From NCBI RefSeq assembly GCF_013870525.1, contig NZ_JACBXD010000012.1, positions 62,001-126,000 on the forward strand: 64,000 bases of DNA. The letters are read 5' to 3'. The position numbers and the translations under genes were made by a program. Numbering within the stretch: the first letter of the stretch is position 1; every line of letters begins with the position of its first letter. This DNA comes from Amycolatopsis pittospori. GTDB lineage: Bacteria > Actinomycetota > Actinomycetes > Mycobacteriales > Pseudonocardiaceae. Positions 24,451-32,363 of the stretch are shown here, one piece after another. The notes beneath the pieces are model-generated. The model saw only the letters and a list, made by a program, of their open reading frames with translations. It was not told the DNA's origin and did not search any database.

Positions 24451-27400
24451 CAGGAGAATTGCCGGTGGGGTCGGCGAGTTTGATGGGGTTATTGTGAGCG
24501 TAGGCATGGGTGGCGAGGTTGCGGGGGTTGGCGATGCCGCCTGCGTCCTTGGATCCGGACATGAAGTCGGACAGCGCCGGGTCCGCACTCGCCCAGAGCT
24601 GCGTTCTCGGGTTGTAGTAACGGGCACCGTGGTAATAGAGGCCGGTTTCCTCGTCGAGCTCTTTGCCGGTGAACTTGTACGGCGTACCGCTCTGGCCGGT
24701 CTGTTCCTCCACCCAGGTTTCCCCGAACGGCATGTACTCGAGGTGCTCGGTGACGCTGCCTTGCCTGTCGGTGACGTAGCCGGACGAGCCGAGGTGGTCG
24801 GCGTGGAAGTAGGACTGGGTGTTTTCAGGACCAGCGGCGGCGACGGTTTTGGTGGTGAGGCGGCTGTCGCCGATGAAGATGTGCTTGAAGCCGGTGCCGT
24901 TACGTTCGCTGTAGCCACGGTTGGGGTAGAGCGATAGTCCGTCGCCCTGTTTGATGACGCGTTCGCCTGCCGCGTCGTAGGTGTAGCCGACGGTGGGGTC
25001 GGCGCAACCCGCCGGAGTTTGAGGGACTGTCGCAGTGGCGGTGTCCTGGTTGCAGGCGAGTCGGTTTTCCTCGTCCCACACGTACTGGCGCCGCTTGGCC
25101 TCGCCGGCCGCCGTGTTCACCGTGTCGGTGAGGTTGCCGTTCGCGTCGTAGGTTTGGGTGATCGGGCCGACCTTGCTCGGCGCGTGTGGTTTCCCGCTGC
25201 CGTAGTCGTACTTGTAGTCGTAGGTGGTCTTGTCCTGGACCTCGGCCGAGTTCGCCGGGTCCTCCACCGGCTCGATCGGCCCGACCGACAGCGGGCCCAG
25301 CGACGCCGGGCTCCCCCCGCCACCACCGGCCGGCGACACAGGAGTCAGCCCACGGGTCAGCGACACCGCTTGAGTGGAGGTACCGGTGATCTCGTGGTGC
25401 TGGGTCTTGCTGGTGGTGTTGTGGATGGAGTCGTAGCCCAGCGCCAAGGTGTACTTGTCCTGCTGGTTGCTCTTGGTCGTGTACTGGCCGCTGGCGGAAG
25501 TGAGCTGGTACAGGTCGTCGTAGCCGAAGGTCTGACTGCCCGGACCACCGATCGTCGGGTTCTGTGCCGTGCTGTTGGTCAGCTTCGTGATGTTGCCGAC
25601 GTTGTCGTAGGTGTAGCCGAGGTTCTGGAACTCGGTGGCACCGGGTGTCCTCGACTTCAGAGTGGCGAGCCGGCGGTCGGCCTGGTCGTAGGTGTAGGTG
25701 GTGCGCACCCCGTTCCCGGCCTGCTGCAGCACCTTCTGGCCGAACTTGTCGTAGTCGAGGCGACCGAGGTAGATGTAATCGGTGCCGTTCTTGGCCCCGG
25801 TGGCGCGGGTGACCTGACCGCCTGCGTCGTAGTCGTAGCGGAGGAGTTCGCCGTCCGGGTAGGTCATCTGCAGGACACGGTTGAAGGCGTCGAAGCGCCA
25901 CTTGGTGGTGTAGCCGCGGTCCGCCTGCCCGGCGATCTTGATGGTGCGGGTTTCCCGGGTGGTCTCACCCAACGGGCCATAGCCGCGGGTGAGGGTCCCG
26001 GCCGCGTCGCGGATCTCGGTGATCCGGCCGGCGGCGTTATCCGGCGCACCGGGTGCACCGTGGGTGTAGGTGACGTTGTTGGCCGGGAAGGTCGGGTAAC
26101 GGACCGCGATGAGACGGCTGTGGTCGTAGTCGTACTCGACCTGCTTACCGTTCGCGGTGATCTTCGTAGCCGGGTTGCCCGCCAGATCGAAGCGGGTCTC
26201 GGTGCGGCCCGCATCGGGGCTGTCGAGCACGGTGCGGCGGCCGAGGACATCGTATTCGGAGCGGGTGGTGTTGTTCTTGTCGTCCACCACGGTGGTGAGC
26301 TGCCCGAGCGCGTCGTAGCCGTAGCTGGTCCAGATGACCGGCTGTCCACCGGCCGGGTTGAACTCCTTGACCGCGGTGGTCTTCTCCCGCAGGTCTGTGT
26401 AGCCGCGCTTCTGTTTGCCGTTGCCGTCGGTCGCGATGGTTTCGAACCGGGTGACACCGGCGCGGTCGGATCCGAATCCGTAGGCCATGGCGGTCCTGAC
26501 CTCGTCCGGTGCGACCGTCTTGACCGGCCGGTCCAGCACGTCGAACGAGGTCCGGGTGGGCGCCACGGTGTCGAAGGCGGCATTGAAGCTCGTGTTGCCG
26601 TCGCCCTTGGCCTCGGTCACGGGGTGGTAGGTCTCCACCGCTCGGCCGACGAAGTCGAACTTCGCCCGCCCGGACACGGTCATGACCTGTTCAGGTGTGT
26701 CGCCAGGGTTGTCCGCGACCGACGCGTCCTTCTTCGTTTGCAGGACGCGCTTCAGGCCGTCGGTGAACGTGACGGTGTCGATCGTGTCTTCGCGGACTCC
26801 GGTGGCATCGCGATCAAGGTGACGCGTTGTGGCATAGGGAACGGTTGCTTCGGGGTGGTAGTCGAAGTCGATCGTGGTCTTGCCCGACCCGATCTCGTAT
26901 GGCCCCGTGACCGTGTCCAAACGACCCACGCTGTCGTAGGAGCTCAGTACCTGCTGGCCGTTCTGGTCGGTGGTGCGGTCAGGCTGCCCGTACTTCAGGT
27001 TGTGTGTCGCACCGGACCGAAGCCCGAAGTTGTCGGTGATGGATTCGATGTGGACGCTGACGACGGTGTCATAGCCGTAGTCCAATCGAGACCGTTGACC
27101 AGTCCGGTTGGCGGGCTTGGTGACCGATTTCAGGTTCCCGTCCGGGTGGTACTCCAGGTCGGTGTCGGCCGAGGTGGTGTCGGTGAGATACGCGCGGACC
27201 TGCCGCACCGCACCGGTCACGCAGTCGACTGTGGATTCGCGGTGCCGCGACACGGTGCCGCCGGCGGTGCCACGCTGTTTGATCAGGTTGGCGGTACCTG
27301 TCAGGTTGCGCGCCCGGCAAGCGGGGTCGGACGCGGTGTAGCCGTACGTGGTCTCCACGTCGTCGGCGGCACCCTCGTCCGCGGCGTCGAACGAGCGGAT

Positions 27401-30400
27401 CAGGTTGCCGAAGTCGTCATACGACATTTCGGTGTAGGTGGACTTGCCCGCTTTCTCCGCACCTTCGTAGAAGCGCTTGTCCACCCGGGACAATGCGGCG
27501 AACGCACTGCCTGGTGCGGTGTCGCGGAGCTGATAGGTGTTGACGGTTTCGGTGAACGGCCGTCCCGCACCGTCGGTCTTGAGGGTGCGAGCAAGCAATC
27601 CGCGGGTATGCGGACCGTCCGTGCGGTACTCGTCAGTGGTCGAGCGATAGAGCGCCTCGGCAGCGCCAGGATCGCGCTGTTCGGTGACGACCTTGCCGAA
27701 GCCGTAGAACTCGCGTTCGAGCCGGTCGTACTTCCCCTGCTCGTAACGATAGGTGGTGAGCTGGGTGTCAGCGCCGTCGCCATGATGACCGTCGGATACG
27801 CTGGTGCGGGACAGGACCCAGCGGGACTCGGGCAGCGCCTGAGTGTTTCCGGTACGGGTGTAATCCAGATCGAACCTCCCACCCAACGGCCGCGTCACCG
27901 TGCGGAGCAGGTTCGTACGGCCGGTCTTGTTGACCGCGACCAGCAGCTCGTTGTCCCGGGTGGATTTGACATGGTCGGCCAGGCCGTCGCCGTTGACGTC
28001 ACGCAGGCCGATCTCGGCGCGGCCGATGCCGGTGGAAGCGTTGACGCCGGGGTTGAACACGAACGTGCCGACCGGAGTGGGGACAGGGAAGGTGAAGTAG
28101 ACGCCCGCCCCGAGGGTGGCGTTCTTGTCCACGGCGATGTCGGCGAAGCTGCCGCGGAACGGAGTGGGTGCGGTGAAGCCGGTGCCGGTGTTGATGGCCA
28201 CCTTGATCGGATTGGTGCCGTCGGTGAAGACGCGGTCGGTGAGACCGTCGCCGTTGACGTCGAGCATGCTCGCGTTGGTGATCGAAGTGCCCAGTTCAGC
28301 GGACAATCCCCCGGCGAAGCCGTAGTTATCGATGTTGAAACCGAGGTTGACGCCGAGGTTGCGAGTGGAGGCGTCGTTGATCGGCCCCGCCGACCAGGGT
28401 TCCTTGGCCGCGAAGCTGTAGCCGAGGTTGAGCTGGGCGTCGCCGTTGGCGAAGACCTTGTCCGGTAGACCGTCGCCGTTGATGTCGACGAGGTCGACGC
28501 GGGTGTCGGACTCGCCGCCGCCGACGCTGCCACCGATCCCGAGTGCCGGTTGCACCGGACCGGAGGTGGCGGTGTTGTTGCTGCTCCCGGCCTCCGGGGC
28601 GGCCAGACCCTGTGCGCTGGCAAGGGTGGCCGACTCGCTGCCGGCGGAGTACGACACGTTGCCGGACACGTTGTCCGACTCGCGGACGTTGCCGCCGAGC
28701 GTGCCGCGCCGGGCGCCGAGCCCGCCGTTCATGTCGGTGAACTGGATCTCCTTGGCGCCGACGACATCGGGAAAGCGGTCACCGTTGAGGTCGACGTAGT
28801 CGACGGAACCCGCGGTGATCCCACCGACGACCGTGCCCCCGAACGGACCGGCCGACAGCGTGCCGGACACCTGACCGGTCACGCCGCGACGCATCACCGT
28901 GCGGTCACCGGTGACATCGGCGTCGGTGACCACGTCGATGGTGTCCGCGCCGAGCCGGGAGCTGGTCGCCATGGTGGAGGTGAACCAGGACGACTCGTCC
29001 TGCGCGGCCCAGCCGCCCTTGGCCGGGTTCGGAGCGAAGATCGCCAGCCGGGGCATGGGGATCCGGGGGTTCGCGGCGAACCCTGGGATGTCGGCTTCCT
29101 TGGGTTCCTTGGGAAGGGCGTTCTTGAAGCTCTGGTCGATCGCGAGTTCGGCCTGCTTGATGGGCTGGGTGGCGCGGTCACGGTTGGCCTGATAACCGAT
29201 CACACCCCAGCCGCGGTAGGGCTGCGGGAACGCTCCCTGCGGGGCGGAGCCGTGCATCGCGCTCGGTGCCGGGGTGAACGCCGGCCATGGCGACGAGAGG
29301 TCGTAGCTGACCTCCGCCGACTGATCGGAGACCATACCGAGGAGATTGGAATCCGTTGTGGAGTGGTCGAAGATCAGCTCGTCGCCCTGGGTGACGGGGA
29401 CGACCACGTCCAGGTCCTGGCCGGGTGAGCCGTACTGCCCGTTGACGATGTCGACGACCCGCTTGCCCAGCAACTGCCCGCCGCGTTTCTTCACGGTGAA
29501 AGCGATCTTGGTCGTCCCGGTCAGACTGCCGAAGGTGAACTCCACGCTCGGCCGGACCCGCAGCTTGCCGGTCTTGGTCACCTTGTGGGTCTGTTGGGGC
29601 GCGGTGAGGGTGTTGGCGGGGTACATGTCCACATCGAATGGCGGGCTGATCACCAGGGTCGGCTGGCCCTTGTCGTCGACCAGTGACTCCACTCCCGGCG
29701 CCTCCGTGTAGTGCGCCTTCGGTACCCAGGACACTGCGGAGACGTCGATTGAGGAATCGGTCCTGATCTGCCATGACATCTTTTCGAATTGGCCGACCGG
29801 GAGGCTCAGGTCGATTTTGGTGGTCCCGGTCGACGCGGCGGGCAGCACCTTGCGGAACACCTCCGCGGGGGCGTGCACCCCGTTGCCCTTCGTGATCACC
29901 ACGGTCACGTCGTCCGAGGTCGCCTTGCTCTTGACCACGTCGCCGGTCAGCCGAAGCTTGCCGGTCACGGGCACCATCACCTGCGACGAGCGGCCGCCTA
30001 GCGTGAAGTCCGACGACGCACGGAACACGGTGTTCGCCAACCCGTTCACGTCCGTGCCAGCCGCGAGGTCGGTGTAGGTGATCGTCGGATCCCACGCCAC
30101 CGTGTCGTACTTTCCGTCCAGAATGGACTGTGTGCGGAAGTAGAGCGCGTCGCCCTTCTTCACCGCGATCGCCGACACATTGGCCGGAGTGAACTCGGTG
30201 TGGTCGTCCGGGCCGATGCGTTGCGCCCAGAGTTCGGTGTCCTTGGCCTGGATGGTGACCCGCACACCGTCGGCTTTGGTGTACGCGGCGCGCGCGGGCG
30301 AAGGATCCGTGGTCAGTTGCACCCGGCCGTCGACGCGGACGGTGCCGTCGAAGGGAGCGACCCAGCGGCGCACCGAGTCCAGCAGCGGCGAGTTGTCGAC

Positions 30401-32191
30401 CTGCTGGTTGAACTGCGCTGTCTGGTCACCGACGATCTCGCCGGTCACCGCGCCACCGCCGACCGGCACCGGAGTGCGGCTGGAATCAGCGCTGTAAGCG
30501 GGCTGCCCGTTGGCGTCCAGATAGCCGAACAACACGCCGCCGTTGTCGACCAGATCGGTGATGCCGTCACCGTTGACGTCGCTGAAGAACCGATCCGACG
30601 TGGTCGTGGTCCCCACGAAGTCCAACTGCGCGGCGATAGCGGCGACGAACGCCTCGACACCGATCGTGCCCGACAACGTCCGCTCGGTCGAGATCCCCGG
30701 GAGGTCGCGCAACCTGATCGGAGTGTCACCGAACTTCGGTTCACCCCCCGGGTTGCTCAGATTGGGGCGGAAGTAGACGTCGTTGTTCTTACGGAAGACC
30801 TTGTCCGGCAGGTTGTCGCCGTTCACGTCCATCAGCGCCGACAGACCATCGGACTGGCCGGCGTTGAACCCGACCTTCAGTCCGACGCCACCCTGCTTGA
30901 CCGGCAGGCCCTGCACGTTGTAGCCGGCGAACAAGTGCGCACCGAACCCGACGGAGGTGTTCGCCGAGATCGCACTCGCCTCACCTTCACGGATGTTCAC
31001 GCCGAGGTCGTCATCCGGGACCGACCACCCGGCGGCGTCAGCGAACCCGGTGTAGTTGCCCGCCTGGTCACGCACCTCGTCGAAATAGTCGAACGTGTGG
31101 GTGTTGAACAGCTTGTCGTCCTCACCGAACTGAGACACCGACGCCAGCAACGTCTTCGCGAACGCCCCTGCGCGGTAATTCAGCTCGTAGGCCCGGATCA
31201 GCTGGTCGTCCAGCTTGACCTCGACCCGGCGGAGCAGGTCCGCGGTCACTTTCTTGAACCCGCCGCGGGCATCGATCTGCACGTCCGCGCGGCGCGGCTC
31301 GCCCCGGTCCCGGTCCCGCAGGAACGTCACCGAGTATTTGCCCTCGGTCGCACCGTGGCCGGTGTAGGTGATCCGCCGCGGATACAGGTTGCTACCCGGC
31401 ACGGTCGACTTCTCGGTACCGCCGTCCTCCACCCGGGCGTAGTGGTAGCGCAGCACGTTGTCGTTGGTGTCACGGACCTCGCGCGCCGCCCACGTCGCCA
31501 CACGCCCCGAGGCATCGGTCAGTGTGGTGTTCTCCGCGCCACCGAACACCGTGCGCGAGCCCTGTTTGTCGGTGACCTCCCACCAGTAGTTCGCCGGTTT
31601 GTCCCCGTGCCGGACGATGCGGTCGAACCGGCTCTCCGCTTTGGCGTGGAACACCTTCTCCGCTGTCCGCGGCTGCAAGGCGCCCCGGTGGGCGACGGGC
31701 GTGAGCTGCTCACCGGCCAGCAGGTAGGTCTCGGTCTCCAGGTCGGCGTCGTAGCGCGGAACGCCCCACCGGGTGTCCACCGTGATCGCCGGAGTGGCGA
31801 TGTCCCACCCGACACCCAGCCACCCGTTCGCGCTCGACGAGCCGTAGGTGACCGCCAGCCGCGGTTCCAGGCCCGCCCGGCCCTTGGGCACCTCAAGCGG
31901 ATACGACAGCCGCGCGTCACCCGCGTTGTTCGCCGACGGTGGTGCGATCAGGTTCACCCCGGCGCCCGGATCGGCGGCTTTGATGTCCTTGATCTGATTC
32001 GGATCGAACGACATCCCTTCCGGATGCTCCGGCGCCGTCACCGCGCCATCAGCGCCCTCTCCCGCCGAGCTCACCACTCCGGACGGCACCGCGGCCGCGG
32101 CGATCCCCGCCACCAATGCCAGCACCACGGCCAGAGTCGCACCCTGACGGCGAAGCCGAACAGGACCACGAGTCCACATGAGGACAGACAT
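23861..32191 (-). CDS. Giant secreted SpvB/VCBS/RHS polymorphic toxin
   Basis: 2776 residues from ATG 32189-32191. A signal peptide (LAVVLALVAGIAAAAV, about residues 20-36) is followed by an SpvB/TcdB N-terminal domain (about 70-400; YPLEVPKGRAGLEPRLAVTY), several VCBS/FG-GAP repeats with DVNGDGLxD motifs (about 450-1450), RHS/YD repeats (about 1450-2500; e.g. YDVLGRRTVLDSPDAGRTE) and the RHS core end ARYYNPRTQLWASADP, closing at ADPTGN. This is a fused TcB-TcC-like cocoon. The last ~190 residues after ADPTGN form a separate, lower-GC tip with WDHK and NIHFGYVGTEAGF, resembling the polymorphic toxin type 44 (Ntox44) domain, a predicted nuclease. No immunity gene follows. Confidence 0.93.
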   Translation of the reverse strand: MSVLMWTRGPVRLRRQGATLAVVLALVAGIAAAAVPSGVVSSAGEGADGAVTAPEHPEGMSFDPNQIKDIKAADPGAGVNLIAPPSANNAGDARLSYPLEVPKGRAGLEPRLAVTYGSSSANGWLGVGWDIATPAITVDTRWGVPRYDADLETETYLLAGEQLTPVAHRGALQPRTAEKVFHAKAESRFDRIVRHGDKPANYWWEVTDKQGSRTVFGGAENTTLTDASGRVATWAAREVRDTNDNVLRYHYARVEDGGTEKSTVPGSNLYPRRITYTGHGATEGKYSVTFLRDRDRGEPRRADVQIDARGGFKKVTADLLRRVEVKLDDQLIRAYELNYRAGAFAKTLLASVSQFGEDDKLFNTHTFDYFDEVRDQAGNYTGFADAAGWSVPDDDLGVNIREGEASAISANTSVGFGAHLFAGYNVQGLPVKQGGVGLKVGFNAGQSDGLSALMDVNGDNLPDKVFRKNNDVYFRPNLSNPGGEPKFGDTPIRLRDLPGISTERTLSGTIGVEAFVAAIAAQLDFVGTTTTSDRFFSDVNGDGITDLVDNGGVLFGYLDANGQPAYSADSSRTPVPVGGGAVTGEIVGDQTAQFNQQVDNSPLLDSVRRWVAPFDGTVRVDGRVQLTTDPSPARAAYTKADGVRVTIQAKDTELWAQRIGPDDHTEFTPANVSAIAVKKGDALYFRTQSILDGKYDTVAWDPTITYTDLAAGTDVNGLANTVFRASSDFTLGGRSSQVMVPVTGKLRLTGDVVKSKATSDDVTVVITKGNGVHAPAEVFRKVLPAASTGTTKIDLSLPVGQFEKMSWQIRTDSSIDVSAVSWVPKAHYTEAPGVESLVDDKGQPTLVISPPFDVDMYPANTLTAPQQTHKVTKTGKLRVRPSVEFTFGSLTGTTKIAFTVKKRGGQLLGKRVVDIVNGQYGSPGQDLDVVVPVTQGDELIFDHSTTDSNLLGMVSDQSAEVSYDLSSPWPAFTPAPSAMHGSAPQGAFPQPYRGWGVIGYQANRDRATQPIKQAELAIDQSFKNALPKEPKEADIPGFAANPRIPMPRLAIFAPNPAKGGWAAQDESSWFTSTMATSSRLGADTIDVVTDADVTGDRTVMRRGVTGQVSGTLSAGPFGGTVVGGITAGSVDYVDLNGDRFPDVVGAKEIQFTDMNGGLGARRGTLGGNVRESDNVSGNVSYSAGSESATLASAQGLAAPEAGSSNNTATSGPVQPALGIGGSVGGGESDTRVDLVDINGDGLPDKVFANGDAQLNLGYSFAAKEPWSAGPINDASTRNLGVNLGFNIDNYGFAGGLSAELGTSITNASMLDVNGDGLTDRVFTDGTNPIKVAINTGTGFTAPTPFRGSFADIAVDKNATLGAGVYFTFPVPTPVGTFVFNPGVNASTGIGRAEIGLRDVNGDGLADHVKSTRDNELLVAVNKTGRTNLLRTVTRPLGGRFDLDYTRTGNTQALPESRWVLSRTSVSDGHHGDGADTQLTTYRYEQGKYDRLEREFYGFGKVVTEQRDPGAAEALYRSTTDEYRTDGPHTRGLLARTLKTDGAGRPFTETVNTYQLRDTAPGSAFAALSRVDKRFYEGAEKAGKSTYTEMSYDDFGNLIRSFDAADEGAADDVETTYGYTASDPACRARNLTGTANLIKQRGTAGGTVSRHRESTVDCVTGAVRQVRAYLTDTTSADTDLEYHPDGNLKSVTKPANRTGQRSRLDYGYDTVVSVHIESITDNFGLRSGATHNLKYGQPDRTTDQNGQQVLSSYDSVGRLDTVTGPYEIGSGKTTIDFDYHPEATVPYATTRHLDRDATGVREDTIDTVTFTDGLKRVLQTKKDASVADNPGDTPEQVMTVSGRAKFDFVGRAVETYHPVTEAKGDGNTSFNAAFDTVAPTRTSFDVLDRPVKTVAPDEVRTAMAYGFGSDRAGVTRFETIATDGNGKQKRGYTDLREKTTAVKEFNPAGGQPVIWTSYGYDALGQLTTVVDDKNNTTRSEYDVLGRRTVLDSPDAGRTETRFDLAGNPATKITANGKQVEYDYDHSRLIAVRYPTFPANNVTYTHGAPGAPDNAAGRITEIRDAAGTLTRGYGPLGETTRETRTIKIAGQADRGYTTKWRFDAFNRVLQMTYPDGELLRYDYDAGGQVTRATGAKNGTDYIYLGRLDYDKFGQKVLQQAGNGVRTTYTYDQADRRLATLKSRTPGATEFQNLGYTYDNVGNITKLTNSTAQNPTIGGPGSQTFGYDDLYQLTSASGQYTTKSNQQDKYTLALGYDSIHNTTSKTQHHEITGTSTQAVSLTRGLTPVSPAGGGGGSPASLGPLSVGPIEPVEDPANSAEVQDKTTYDYKYDYGSGKPHAPSKVGPITQTYDANGNLTDTVNTAAGEAKRRQYVWDEENRLACNQDTATATVPQTPAGCADPTVGYTYDAAGERVIKQGDGLSLYPNRGYSERNGTGFKHIFIGDSRLTTKTVAAAGPENTQSYFHADHLGSSGYVTDRQGSVTEHLEYMPFGETWVEEQTGQSGTPYKFTGKELDEETGLYYHGARYYNPRTQLWASADPALSDFMSGSKDAGGIANPRNLATHAYAHNNPIKLADPTGNSPVDKAPAFDKLVSFMTKEMVDNSKGKHMTELRGLNSSMEIENRAAAYGKFIDLVRTNGAWDHKRQILLLIHGDGAGFGGAEEDQGRILNHDGLLRNDAWSNIHFGYVGTEAGFSSLELLGGADVIDYMENGETYAADQAAIRFGISLRHKYRPDQLTPEILKKELMANYQSFVDAGVIAPPPPIQQCTRPKGERTTC

Positions 32192-32282
32192 GCCCCCGAC
32201 CCCCTCTGAAATAGACGAACGCGAGTGAAAGCCGACGGCACCGGTGTCGGCGCAGGCCACGGTGATATGCGTAACGGATTCA

Positions 32283-32318
32283 GGTTGTTAAGTGCCGGAG
32301 GGTGGACGGTTAACAACC
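32283..32318. promoter_or_regulatory. Inverted repeat in the RHS/STAND divergent region
   Basis: GGTTGTTAA (32283-32291) and TTAACAACC (32310-32318) are perfect 9-bp arms 18 nt apart, in the 172-bp region between the divergent starts of the RHS toxin and the STAND-WD40 gene. It is AT-rich relative to its surroundings and is placed to control both genes. Confidence 0.5.
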
Positions 32319-32363
32319 AGATGTGAACAATTCAGACCGGGTTTCGACCGGAGGGGTGGGCTT

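Noticed and set aside
25019-32209. Very long plus-strand frames antisense to the RHS toxin gene
   Set aside because: They mirror the minus-strand coding sequence; no family motif, no ribosome-binding site, and the minus strand carries clear VCBS and RHS repeats.
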